Position numbers and translations under genes: made by a program. 64,000 bases of DNA from an uncultured Bacteroidia bacterium (GTDB lineage: Bacteria > Bacteroidota > Bacteroidia > Bacteroidales > UBA932), in the NCBI GenBank assembly GCA_902778105.1, contig CACYWN010000010.1, forward strand, positions 17,857 through 81,856. Direction: 5' to 3'. Positions 31,410 through 40,298 of the stretch are shown piece after piece. How positions within the stretch are numbered: the stretch's first letter is position 1; every line of letters begins with the position of its first letter. The notes beneath the pieces are model-generated. The model ran no database searches, was not told the origin of the DNA, and saw only the letters and a list, made by a program, of their open reading frames with translations.

Positions 31410-32682
31410 CGTCCCAGTAATCGAACGCCCGGATGTGGCAGAGGTCGAAGAGGAAGAATCCGTCGGCCTCGGCCTGGATGGTCTTTTCGATTTCGGGCAG
31501 GAGGGCGGCCTGGCCGCCTTTTTCGAATCCCTTCTCGTTGCCGATGTCCGGTCCGGCGTAGAAAGGCACGTCGCCGCAGAGGCGCTTCCGGCCTAGCCGC
31601 GCGTAGGCTTCCATCGTCTTCTCGGTGTCACCATGGACATTGGCCGCCGGACAATAGGTCCCGAGAAGCATGAAATCCACCAGGTCCGCCAGGCCCGTCG
31701 CCTGATAGGCCGGCGTCGCCCAGGCGAAAGTGGGTTCCTCCTTCGCCAGGTCATACTTCGGGCTCGTCCAGTTCACGCCGCTCCGGTAATACTCCGAGAA
31801 CCAGGCTCCCACATAGATTCCCAGCGGGAGGTCCTTCCGGACGGAATGCACCTTGTCCACGCACCGGGCCACGAAATCGTGGATGACCCGGCAACGGAAA
31901 GTGAGCCACTCCGTTTCCAGCGCATCGGGCGTCTTGTCCAGGAAGATGTGCCCCGGTTCCGTGAATACCGGCCAGCGTTCCGGTTCCCGGCCGATATAGG
32001 CCGCAAACTGCTCCCGGGCCGTTTCCGTATAACCGGCGTCCATCGCATAGTCATCATAGCGGCAGCGGTCCATGACGATGCCGTCCAGGCCTTTGTAGGA
32101 GGCCAGATCGCCCAGCATCGTCAGGAGGAAATCCTGCACCTCGGCATTCGCGGGATCCAGGAAGCGGCCGCCCACGGTGGCCGTATCCAAGGCGTGGTTG
32201 ACCAGTTCGCCGTCCTTCCGGTAATCCACCGAGCACCAGGTCCTGCGCTCAGGATGGTCATAGACCATGCCATGCTCGATGCCGGGTCCTTTCCACCCGC
32301 CGACCATCATGTTGACGCCGGCATGGACCCGAAGGCCCGCAGCATGACCCGCGTCGATGAACGCGCGCAGGTAATCGAAGTCCGCCGTCCGCTCCCGGAG
32401 TCCCCAGCCTCCATCCACCCAACCGGGCACCTTCCGCAGGGCCGGAGCGACGGAGGAAGCGAACAGGACGTCCCCGCTGGTGGGCCTCACGTCCACGACG
32501 ATGTCCGTGAAGCCCATTTCGGCGATGCGCTTGCAGTCCGTCGCAATGGAATCCGCATCGTCGGCATAGCTGGAGAAATTGGCGGCGGCGTCGATCCACA
32601 CGAAAGAGGGTTTTTCCGGCACCGTGTGCGTGCAGGAGACAAGGGCGGCAAGGCTTAAGTACAATAAGGTTCTTCTCATCAT
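31399..32682 (-). CDS. GHL10-like glycoside hydrolase lipoprotein (second paralogue, last PUL gene)
   Basis: 427 aa from ATG 32682 (MMRRTLLYLSLAALVSC, lipobox LVSC); ATGs at 32691 and 32679 are alternatives. The TIM-barrel start FVWIDAAANFSSYADDADSI, GFTDIVVDVRPTSGDVLF and GLRVHAGVNMMVGG matches the family-10-like glycosidases (PF02638 type). GIVMDRCRYDDYAMD and FDLCHIRAFDYWDVRF are conserved with the paralogue at 34500-35876, so the two come from a duplication. Acidic residues in VDVRP and MDRCRYDD are candidate catalytic groups. Separated from the upstream PUL gene by a 10-base-pair stem-loop. Specificity unknown. Confidence 0.82.
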   Translation of the reverse strand: MMRRTLLYLSLAALVSCTHTVPEKPSFVWIDAAANFSSYADDADSIATDCKRIAEMGFTDIVVDVRPTSGDVLFASSVAPALRKVPGWVDGGWGLRERTADFDYLRAFIDAGHAAGLRVHAGVNMMVGGWKGPGIEHGMVYDHPERRTWCSVDYRKDGELVNHALDTATVGGRFLDPANAEVQDFLLTMLGDLASYKGLDGIVMDRCRYDDYAMDAGYTETAREQFAAYIGREPERWPVFTEPGHIFLDKTPDALETEWLTFRCRVIHDFVARCVDKVHSVRKDLPLGIYVGAWFSEYYRSGVNWTSPKYDLAKEEPTFAWATPAYQATGLADLVDFMLLGTYCPAANVHGDTEKTMEAYARLGRKRLCGDVPFYAGPDIGNEKGFEKGGQAALLPEIEKTIQAEADGFFLFDLCHIRAFDYWDVRF

Positions 32683-32703
32683 TTTGTCCATCGGCAAGAG
32701 GAA

Positions 32704-32736
32704 AGAGGCCGGCTCACGTAGTATGGGCCGGCCTCT
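32704..32736 (-). other. Intercistronic stem-loop in the PUL operon
   Basis: AGAGGCCGGC (32704-32713) and GCCGGCCTCT (32727-32736) pair perfectly over ten bases with a 13-base loop. No T-run follows on the minus strand, so it looks like an mRNA-stabilising or processing hairpin rather than a terminator. Confidence 0.55.
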
Positions 32737-32753
32737 GCGGATCTACTTGGAAA

Positions 32754-34496
32754 TCAGAGTTTCGGGAAACGGACTTTCACGACGTGACCCTGGGAAGAGT
32801 CAACGTAGTACACAACGAGGTCGTCGCCGTCGACCACCGGAAGAACGTCCACCGTAGAGTTCTCCGTGTCACCGCAAACCGTCTGTGCAAGGCCGTTGTT
32901 GTATTCAGCCTTGCTGAGCACGGTCGGATTCGCAGGATCGGTTACATCGACAACCCACAGATAAGCGGGCATTCCCCAACCTTCGCTGAACCATACATAA
33001 CCCATCTGGGCGACCACAAGGATTGTCTTGCCATTCCACGTTGTGACATGCATACCCTGGGGACCACCGGCCCAGTCACCGGCACCTTCGACGCATACCG
33101 ACCAATTGCTTCCGTCATAATAGTTCACATTGTACAGGCCATCATATCCGCCAAAGAAAAAGCCGTCCGCCGCACTGGACCCGGCCGGAACAAAGGCCGC
33201 ACGGTTCGAGAGCCAGAGGTCGTCTGCCTGGTCGGCAGGGCCGGTCAACCATCCGCTTTCAGGATTGTTCACGACCGGATTCCACTCGTTATAATAGGAT
33301 TCCGCAGCCTTTCCATCCGCGATCGTCCAATAGAGCGTATAGGTAAGCCCGCCTGAGGAAATAACGCCTCCGGAAACGGCCGTCACGACACCGGCGCCGA
33401 ACACGTCACCCTTTGCAGCGACCTTGTCGATTCCCGTAGATGCGTTCCAGGCCTCATTGACAAAATGGATCAGATGGACCGGTTCGGCAAGGGCCTTGTC
33501 GGTGGCCTTGACGGCATAGACATCATACAGGCCTAAATAGGCACCCAAGTTGGCAAACAGGACATTGCCGGCATCATCATTGGCGATGCATTGGACGGGA
33601 AGGTCTCCCGTAGCGAGCGTACCTTCGAAAGCGCCGGTAGCGGGATTGACGATATGGACGCTTTGGGAGTCACTCACAAGAAGTTTCCCGTCAAAAACAG
33701 CGACGGAAGCTGTCGCACCATCTCCCACATAGAATCCTTCAGGAAGGAAAGTCTGCCAGAGCTGGGCGGAATGGCCTTTCTGTTCCAGATAGAAGCGCTC
33801 CACGTGGTCCTTTGTTTCGCCGGTGGGGTTTCCTTCATCGTCCATAACCGGATCCTGAATCTGGGGAAGGGTGAACTTCACATATGCCTGGCGGGGGTCA
33901 TAGCCTCCATTGGCAGCCACTTTGAATGCAAGGTCGATGGTATGGGCAGCCTTATCCTCCGTAATGGTAACAGGAGCCCAGGGGAAAGCCTCGTCGGCAC
34001 CATCATATTTCTTGACGGTAACATCCATATTGGTGAGGATGTTCACCTTGAGGTCACCACCGGCAGTCTCGAAAGCGGCAGGATTGTCGGCTTTCGTAAA
34101 GAAAACGAGACCCTGGAAGAACAGGATGCTCTCCGTCTTCGAGCCGGCTTTGAGGTCCAGCTGGACCAGGCGGCCGATCTTTCCTTCAGGCAATCCGTCG
34201 AAAGTCACACGCAGGTCGACAGCTTCTGCGGCATCACCTTTACTCTTGTCCAGGACAGCGCCCGATTCAGAGCCATCCGGATAGCTGAGACTGGCAGTCC
34301 AGGCCTTCCCGGCGCCAAACTTGACCGTATAAATGGAAGACTCCGCATCCACATCCACGATCTTGTCAGTCGTGAGGGTAAGATCCGGAACGGTGGGGGT
34401 AGGATCCGGGGTGGGTTCCGGTTTCTCTTCTTCCGGTTTGCTGCAAGCCGCTACAGCAACAAGGGCGGCAGCAAGAAAATAGAGTACTTTTTTCAT
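32754..34496 (-). CDS. PUL lipoprotein with BACON-like domains and a propeller-like C-terminus
   Basis: 580 aa. Lipobox in MKKVLYFLAAALVAVAACSK, then a Pro-rich spacer (PEEEKPEPTPDPTPTVP) typical of surface lipoproteins. Residues about 38-240 look like two BACON-type beta domains, which often hold carbohydrate-binding functions. The C-terminal half has repeated short beta stretches such as AVFDGKLLVSDSQSVHIVNP, CIANDDAGNVLFA and VDVLPVVDGDDLVVYYVD, suggesting a beta-propeller. Its C-terminal half resembles that of the lipoprotein at 36904-38640. Starts four bases before the upstream GHL10 stop in the same operon. Likely a surface glycan-binding protein, but this is inference. Confidence 0.78.
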   Translation of the reverse strand: MKKVLYFLAAALVAVAACSKPEEEKPEPTPDPTPTVPDLTLTTDKIVDVDAESSIYTVKFGAGKAWTASLSYPDGSESGAVLDKSKGDAAEAVDLRVTFDGLPEGKIGRLVQLDLKAGSKTESILFFQGLVFFTKADNPAAFETAGGDLKVNILTNMDVTVKKYDGADEAFPWAPVTITEDKAAHTIDLAFKVAANGGYDPRQAYVKFTLPQIQDPVMDDEGNPTGETKDHVERFYLEQKGHSAQLWQTFLPEGFYVGDGATASVAVFDGKLLVSDSQSVHIVNPATGAFEGTLATGDLPVQCIANDDAGNVLFANLGAYLGLYDVYAVKATDKALAEPVHLIHFVNEAWNASTGIDKVAAKGDVFGAGVVTAVSGGVISSGGLTYTLYWTIADGKAAESYYNEWNPVVNNPESGWLTGPADQADDLWLSNRAAFVPAGSSAADGFFFGGYDGLYNVNYYDGSNWSVCVEGAGDWAGGPQGMHVTTWNGKTILVVAQMGYVWFSEGWGMPAYLWVVDVTDPANPTVLSKAEYNNGLAQTVCGDTENSTVDVLPVVDGDDLVVYYVDSSQGHVVKVRFPKL

Positions 34497-34499
34497 AAC

Positions 34500-35876
34500 T
34501 TAATTAGTTAAAGTGTTGAGATAATCTGAAAATGCATGTTCGAAGGGAGTCCAGTAATCAAACATCCTGATGTGGCACAGGTCGAAGACGAAATAGCCAT
34601 CGGCCGCATTGATACAGGCATCCACCGTCCTGGGGATATAGGCGCTTTTTCCTCCATTCTGCCAGCCCTCCGGATTGCCGACATCCGGCCCTCCGGAGAA
34701 AACGGTGTCTCCCATCAGCAGGCTGCGGGCCCGCGTACAGAAGCCTTGCATGGTCCACTCTGAGGTTCCGTAGATACTGGACGATGCGGCATAGCAGCCC
34801 AACAGCATGAAATCGCAATGATCGGCAAAACCGTATTTGTGATACTCGCTGTTGGCCCAGTGGGGATATGCCTTATGGGTGGGATAGCGGGGACTGGCCC
34901 AATTGACCCCGGAAGAATAATACGACGAATACCAGGCTCCCACATACACGCCGAACTGGACAGACGGATTGACGTCATGAACGGTATCAGCCGCCATTTC
35001 GACAAAATCATGGATGGTTTTCGCCCGGAAGGCAAGCCAGGCATACTGGTCCTCCCCCATGGGAGACGGGACATCCTCCACCCCGGCCTCAAATACGGGC
35101 CATTTGGCAGGTTCGTGTCCCAGATAATCGACGAACTTACGGTGCGAAACATCGGAGAAGTCGCTCTGGAGTCCGGCATCTGAATAGCGGCAGCGATCCA
35201 GAACAATCCCGTCGACATCGTATGCGGCCAGTTCTTTGAGCAGGGAAAGCAGATACGCCTGCACATCGTCGTCGGCAGGATTCAGGAATACCGTCCCCTG
35301 GACTCCGTCGTAGAAAGCGCTTCTCAAACCATCGGAAGTATAGTCCACCGATGCCCATGAAGCGGGAATGTCCCCTGAGAAAATGGGACCTTCACTCTCC
35401 AGTCCGTAATAACCGCCATAACCGCCCACAAAGGTGTTGATGGCGGCATGGACTTTAAGACCTACGGCATGCCCGGCATCGACAAAGGCCTGCAGATAGT
35501 CAAAGGTCGCCGTCCTTTCAATAAACCGGTAGCTGCTTCCGATCCAGGCTGCCAGGCGCCGGGCTTGTGGAGCGACGGAAGAGGACCAGAGAACAGTACC
35601 TTCCGTGGGACGGACATCCACAACGATATCCGTGAAGCCACAATCGGCCACCTGCTTGAGTTCCTTGGCGATATAGGCCTTGTCATTGGCATAATAACGG
35701 AAATTGGCCGATGCGTCGATCCACACATACCGGGGCTTAGCCTGGGACGGAACCGGATCCGGAGGGGTGACGGGAATCACGGGATCCGGTTCCACCTTCG
35801 GGTCAGGCTCCAAAGTTTCCGGCCGTGTACAGCACACGGCCGATATGGCAAACAGCACCGTCCAAAATCTCTTCAT
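34500..35876 (-). CDS. GHL10-like glycoside hydrolase lipoprotein (first paralogue)
   Basis: 458 aa from ATG 35876 (MKRFWTVLFAISAVCCTRPE, lipobox AVCC); a longer frame extends into the NAGPA gene and is rejected. After a Pro-rich spacer comes YVWIDASANFRYYAND, GFTDIVVDVRPTEGTVLW, FDYLQAFVDAGHAVGLKVHA and GIVLDRCRYSDAG, then the end motif FDLCHIRMFDYWTP. The pattern matches GHL10-type TIM-barrel glycosidases. It is a clear paralogue of the gene at 31399-32682. Likely outer-membrane or surface exposed; substrate presumably the PUL glycan. Confidence 0.83.
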   Translation of the reverse strand: MKRFWTVLFAISAVCCTRPETLEPDPKVEPDPVIPVTPPDPVPSQAKPRYVWIDASANFRYYANDKAYIAKELKQVADCGFTDIVVDVRPTEGTVLWSSSVAPQARRLAAWIGSSYRFIERTATFDYLQAFVDAGHAVGLKVHAAINTFVGGYGGYYGLESEGPIFSGDIPASWASVDYTSDGLRSAFYDGVQGTVFLNPADDDVQAYLLSLLKELAAYDVDGIVLDRCRYSDAGLQSDFSDVSHRKFVDYLGHEPAKWPVFEAGVEDVPSPMGEDQYAWLAFRAKTIHDFVEMAADTVHDVNPSVQFGVYVGAWYSSYYSSGVNWASPRYPTHKAYPHWANSEYHKYGFADHCDFMLLGCYAASSSIYGTSEWTMQGFCTRARSLLMGDTVFSGGPDVGNPEGWQNGGKSAYIPRTVDACINAADGYFVFDLCHIRMFDYWTPFEHAFSDYLNTLTN

Positions 35877-35881
35877 CGTAT

Positions 35882-36907
35882 CTATTTTATATAGATGCAA
35901 CTTCCCACGGAACGTTGCATTCCGTCGGTAGGTTGCACCGTTTCCATACCGTTTACCAGCAGGCAGGTGGAGCCTCCGCCATCGAGATTGACGGCATCCG
36001 TACAACCGAATTCCTTCAGGATCCTGGCTACATTCTCCGTAGAATAGCCATTGACTCCCTCCGTCATCTCCCGGCCTTCGCAGACAAACAGCACCAGTTT
36101 CCTGTCGGCGGTGACACCGATAGCGGTACGTGGATCCGGATTGATGCAGTTCACATCATAGTCCCCGGGCAGGCACTCGAAACGCCAGGTGTCCCTGATT
36201 TCTCCGTTTTTCACCAGGACAGGTCCGGCGCCGATAGCGGTCTTAGCCTCAAACAAGGCTCCCTCTGACGGGAAGGTTGCACCGGGTATAGCCTGGGGGG
36301 TACTCCCGTATCCGTTTTCTGCCGGGTTCTGGTAAATGTAGTGATGATCCGCATCGGAGAAGTAGGTCCAGGAGGCTTCCATGGAGCCGTCGGCATGTTC
36401 AATGAAAGCGGCTTTGGTAGGATAGTACATGGTGACCCAGTCCTCCGAAGCATAATTGATGTTGGGCGACAGCAGTTCGCCGTTTTCCACAGCGATACTG
36501 GCCGGGTAGTTGACTCCCGAGTCCGTGTAGAAAAATCCACCGTTCATCACCAGAACAGGGTTTCCCTGCTCATTGAATACCTCCGTCGGCGTTTTCAGGG
36601 CATCTTCACTGCCGTCCAGTTCCGGATCGCGGAGGCCCCAGACATGCCAGGAGGCCTGCGTCAGGTCAACCGTAGCAATATAGGCCTCGGCCTTCTTCCC
36701 TTTCAGTTTCGAAGGGGAATGGTACAGTTTCACATAAGCGGGAAGGCTTCCATATCGACCATCCACGATCTCCTCCCAAGGAGCGTCATCAGCATCGGGG
36801 TCATCCCAGGGCCAGACATCGGGGAGGCCACTCCCCTGCTTATTGCAGCCACAGGCGGTAGCCATGACAGCCAAGGCCGCCCCCATCATATAGAAAAGCT
36901 TTCTCAT
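35882..36907 (-). CDS. Phosphodiester glycosidase (NAGPA family) lipoprotein
   Basis: 341 aa from ATG 36907; overlaps the upstream stop by four bases (ATGA). Signal MRKLFYMMGAALAVMATACG with lipobox (ATAC). The PF09992 core is clear: VLVMNGGFFYTDSGVNYPASIAVENG, RTAIGVTADRKLVLFVCEGR, then GYSTENVARILKEFG and AVNLDGGGSTCLLVNG, the hallmark DGGGS motif. Related to the human enzyme that removes GlcNAc from GlcNAc-1-phospho-6-mannose, so it is expected to split a sugar-1-phosphodiester. In a PUL with an N-acylglucosamine 2-epimerase this suggests amino-sugar phosphodiester glycans, but substrate is inferred. Confidence 0.87.
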   Translation of the reverse strand: MRKLFYMMGAALAVMATACGCNKQGSGLPDVWPWDDPDADDAPWEEIVDGRYGSLPAYVKLYHSPSKLKGKKAEAYIATVDLTQASWHVWGLRDPELDGSEDALKTPTEVFNEQGNPVLVMNGGFFYTDSGVNYPASIAVENGELLSPNINYASEDWVTMYYPTKAAFIEHADGSMEASWTYFSDADHHYIYQNPAENGYGSTPQAIPGATFPSEGALFEAKTAIGAGPVLVKNGEIRDTWRFECLPGDYDVNCINPDPRTAIGVTADRKLVLFVCEGREMTEGVNGYSTENVARILKEFGCTDAVNLDGGGSTCLLVNGMETVQPTDGMQRSVGSCIYIK

Positions 36908-38640
36908 ATCTCGAAACAATCTGCTACGTAGGCACCGATAACCTGCGTATGGTGGTCATAATAATACAGATACATCCGATAGCCATCGGCGGAAGGTACC
37001 AGGACGACATCACCGGAAGCACCGGTGGGCTCATTACGGGCTCCTTTCTGGAAGATAGCCAGATTGTCGTTTCCCATCAACTTGCGGACGCCTGAAGGAT
37101 CCGTTGCATCGTACAGGCGCAGTCTGGGACGGATATCCCACTGCGGGAAGTGACTCACGGCAAAGAGCGTCAGATAAGGCGTTCCGTTGAATACTTTCAG
37201 GTCCAGGCAGTTGGGATTGACACCCCAGTTGCCCACCCGGTCCAGCCAATGGTCTTTGTCTTTGGCATCGACATAATGGAGGATATAGCAATCGGCACTT
37301 TCACTGGTCACCGACGGATCCGAGTTTTCCCCGTAATAGTCCACGAACCAGCCATCCTTGTCAGGATTGTCGGAAACGGCGCAGACAGTCGCACTGTTTA
37401 CCGGAGCGGAACCCCAGGCAAGGCCCAGGCCGGCAAAACTCTTGGTCTTCACTTCGGTCACAACGCCGCCGCGGACAAGCAGATACACGATTTCGGAAGA
37501 CAAGGTCAAGTCAACGACACCTTCCGAAGTCAATACGATACAGGCATTCTCCTTCACATTCCCCGAAACCTTGACGCGGTGACCGACGGGTGTGGTCAGC
37601 GGATTGGTGAAGGTATACAGCAGTTCAGGAGCCTCCGAAACCGAAGAGGTAACATACAGGTTGACGTCCTGTGCCTCCAGGCCGCCGGTAGCAAAGCTAG
37701 CGATAACCATATGACCGGCATCATCACTGGTGAGGCAGTCGGCCACGGCGCTTCCAAGGTTGATCTCCCCCTTCTTGGAACCGGTAAAAGCATCCAGGTA
37801 AACAGGTGTACGGCCATTGCCCAGGCCCACAACCACATTCGTACCCAATCCTGCCAGCGACACGAATGAATCGTCCGTATAAGGCGGCAGGCCGGCCATG
37901 GTTTCAGGATCCACATTGAACAGGCGGGCGACAGACTCTTCCCTCATACCGGAACCAAGCAGGCTGGGAATACCCTGCTCCACGACATAAGTGCGTTCGG
38001 AGACACCGTCATGTGCCTGCACGGTTACGCTGGCGCCCGTATTCAGATTATACCGGGCCTTCTCGTTGTAGGCCTTTCCATTGACTTTGACCAACTTTGC
38101 ATGCGGAGAGACCTGGCCGGTAATCTGTACCGACGAGAGGTCGTCCAGATAGGGTATCAGGATCTTTGACGACTCCTCATAGATAACGGCCGAAGTTTTC
38201 ACGTCCTCGACCATCATGGCTACCAGGGAACAGGAAGAAGATTTGGTGCGCTTGCCTGTAATCGTAATTTCACGGGAATTGCCCTTGGGATCCGTGAGCG
38301 TGAAATAGTTTTCCACCGTAAGGTCAAGCACACCCAATTTCGGCGTGATCGTATAATTGGGCTGCAGTTCAGCCTGAACACGCAGTTTCAGCATGTGGAT
38401 GAGGGTCTCGTCATTGGAGACTTCCGGATAATAGAACGGAATGGGGATTTCCAAAAGCGTGGCATCGGGGTCCGTAACCGTAAGCTTCGCGAGTTCCTGT
38501 CCGGCATAAGGGCCATCCACCAGGATGGCGGTCAGGCTGGTAAGCCCCTGCCGCTCCGCCGTGGGCTCCACATACTCGGGCTTGTGGCAGGAAGCAAGCG
38601 CCACAAGCGCAGCCAAAAGAATATACAGATGCTTTTTCAT
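36904..38640 (-). CDS. PUL lipoprotein (DUF5018-like N-terminus, propeller-like C-terminus)
   Basis: 578 aa from ATG 38640, two bases past the SusD stop. Lipobox LASC in MKKHLYILLAALVALASCHK. Residues about 30-220 are Ig-like beta domains reminiscent of DUF5018. The rest has repeated strands with LDAFTGSKKGEINLGSAVADC, TSDDAGHMVIASF and CYILHYVDAKDKDHW, similar in style to the lipoprotein at 32754-34496, so the pair seems to share a C-terminal domain. Directly follows SusD, the usual slot for surface glycan-binding proteins. Function inferred from position. Confidence 0.75.
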   Translation of the reverse strand: MKKHLYILLAALVALASCHKPEYVEPTAERQGLTSLTAILVDGPYAGQELAKLTVTDPDATLLEIPIPFYYPEVSNDETLIHMLKLRVQAELQPNYTITPKLGVLDLTVENYFTLTDPKGNSREITITGKRTKSSSCSLVAMMVEDVKTSAVIYEESSKILIPYLDDLSSVQITGQVSPHAKLVKVNGKAYNEKARYNLNTGASVTVQAHDGVSERTYVVEQGIPSLLGSGMREESVARLFNVDPETMAGLPPYTDDSFVSLAGLGTNVVVGLGNGRTPVYLDAFTGSKKGEINLGSAVADCLTSDDAGHMVIASFATGGLEAQDVNLYVTSSVSEAPELLYTFTNPLTTPVGHRVKVSGNVKENACIVLTSEGVVDLTLSSEIVYLLVRGGVVTEVKTKSFAGLGLAWGSAPVNSATVCAVSDNPDKDGWFVDYYGENSDPSVTSESADCYILHYVDAKDKDHWLDRVGNWGVNPNCLDLKVFNGTPYLTLFAVSHFPQWDIRPRLRLYDATDPSGVRKLMGNDNLAIFQKGARNEPTGASGDVVLVPSADGYRMYLYYYDHHTQVIGAYVADCFEI

Positions 38641-38641
38641 A

Positions 38642-40282
38642 CTACTTCCACTCATCATATTGGTTCACAAGCGAATTGGATTCCAGTTCCGATTTGGGCA
38701 TCGGGAAACGGTACAGGCGCTCCGGGAAATTGCGGTCTTTCTCATCTACCGAAACGTAGGTATAGCGGAAACCACTTCCCTCCGGTTCTATCTTCAGGCC
38801 GTGCTGCTGATAAGCGCTCAAACCCTCGGGATACGGCTGGGCGGCCACTTCCCATCGGCGCAGATCCCAATAGCGCAGGCCTTCAAAGGCCAATTCCACT
38901 TTCCTTTCCTGGACGATAGCCTTCCAGAGATTATCCCCGCTCTTATCGGTGTAAGAGAGTCCAACACGGCTGCGGATCTCACGCACGGCGGCATTGGCGC
39001 CCGCATTGTCGTTGGTCCGATAGCAGGCTTCCGCTTTATTCAGCAGCACTTCACCGTAACGCAGAAGGGTAAAGGGGTGACTGCTTCCGGAGGTCGTTAC
39101 ACTGTAGCCCTCATCGACATGTTTCCGAAGATAGTAGCCGGTAACCGTCTTTCCTTTGGGCTCCTTGTCCGTTTTCCAGGCGGCCCACCCGTCGATACCA
39201 CCCACATAGGGTTCGATCGTGCGGCCTTTCCAGGCAGAGCCATTGTACAGGATACTGGCCTGGAAACGAGGTTCCAGCAACTCGTAAGGAGGCGTATTGG
39301 TGGTTGAACCATGCCAAGCGCTCCAGGACGGGAATCCGCCCGTAGCGAGTTCATAGCTCTCAACGATCTCCTGGGTGGGGACGGCATAGGCACCGCCCTT
39401 CATGTCTTCGATGGCATAATCTCCGCCCGGAGTATAATAGAAGTCGAAACTGTGCGTGAGGCCCGATGCATAATCGAAGGTATACTGAATGATTGCCTCC
39501 CGGTTGCCGGCGGCAAGCGACTTGCCATAAGCGTCGGCATACACGGGCTCCAGGGAATACCCCAGTTCCGCTACGGCGTTTGCAGCCGCGATCACGGCAT
39601 CGTAACGCTTGGCATAGAGCATGGCCCGGGTAATGAAACCATAAGCCATGCCTTTGTTGATACGGCCGCCGGCAACGGCAGGGGCGGGCAGGTTTTCCGC
39701 AGCAAAATCCAGATCAGCCTGGACCATATCCCATCCTTCGCTTTCGGAGGACACGGCCTTATCCTTCACGATAGCCGCGAGATCCTCATCATACAGGATG
39801 ACGTCTTTATAGCGTTTGATCAGCTCGAAGTAGAAGTATCCTCTCAAGAAACGCAGTTCGGCTTCCAGCCTGACCTTGTCCGCTTCCGGCATCTGACCGT
39901 AGGCGTGAAGATAGTTGATCGCTTCATTGGTCTCCCGGATGGCCACATACAGCGAACCCCACATGCCCAGGTACACGTCGATGGTCTGGGCGGTTACCGT
40001 GCTTTCGAAATAAGCCAGATAGGAAGGGATATACGCCATCGCATTGAAGTTGTACGAGGTATACTTGAGTTCGTCGGTAAGGGCTTCGGTAAGGCCGGCT
40101 GCCGTAGGGGCAGAATAATATCCCCAGATGTAGGAATACAGGTGATTGACGGAATACTCCGCGTTCCGGGTGGTTTCCCATAGGGTTTTGGCCGATACCC
40201 TGTCTGTCGGCGTAAGGTCCAGCGTGTTGTTGCAGGCCACAAGTGCGGCAAGGGCCGCAGTCAGAAACAATACTTTTTTCAT
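38642..40282 (-). CDS. SusD/RagB family nutrient-binding lipoprotein
   Basis: 546 aa. Lipobox LVAC in MKKVLFLTAALAALVACNN. SusD hallmarks: NTLDLTPTDRVSAKTLW at the mature N-terminus, TPR-like helices with RLEAELRFLRGYFYFELIKRYKDVIL, and the C-terminal KAEACYRTNDNAGANAAVREIRSRVGLSY and AFEGLRYWDLRRWEV. It forms the lid of the SusC transporter and presents oligosaccharides. Follows susC by 16 bases in the same operon. Confidence 0.95.
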   Translation of the reverse strand: MKKVLFLTAALAALVACNNTLDLTPTDRVSAKTLWETTRNAEYSVNHLYSYIWGYYSAPTAAGLTEALTDELKYTSYNFNAMAYIPSYLAYFESTVTAQTIDVYLGMWGSLYVAIRETNEAINYLHAYGQMPEADKVRLEAELRFLRGYFYFELIKRYKDVILYDEDLAAIVKDKAVSSESEGWDMVQADLDFAAENLPAPAVAGGRINKGMAYGFITRAMLYAKRYDAVIAAANAVAELGYSLEPVYADAYGKSLAAGNREAIIQYTFDYASGLTHSFDFYYTPGGDYAIEDMKGGAYAVPTQEIVESYELATGGFPSWSAWHGSTTNTPPYELLEPRFQASILYNGSAWKGRTIEPYVGGIDGWAAWKTDKEPKGKTVTGYYLRKHVDEGYSVTTSGSSHPFTLLRYGEVLLNKAEACYRTNDNAGANAAVREIRSRVGLSYTDKSGDNLWKAIVQERKVELAFEGLRYWDLRRWEVAAQPYPEGLSAYQQHGLKIEPEGSGFRYTYVSVDEKDRNFPERLYRFPMPKSELESNSLVNQYDEWK

Positions 40283-40298
40283 AACTGTTTCTCCCTTA

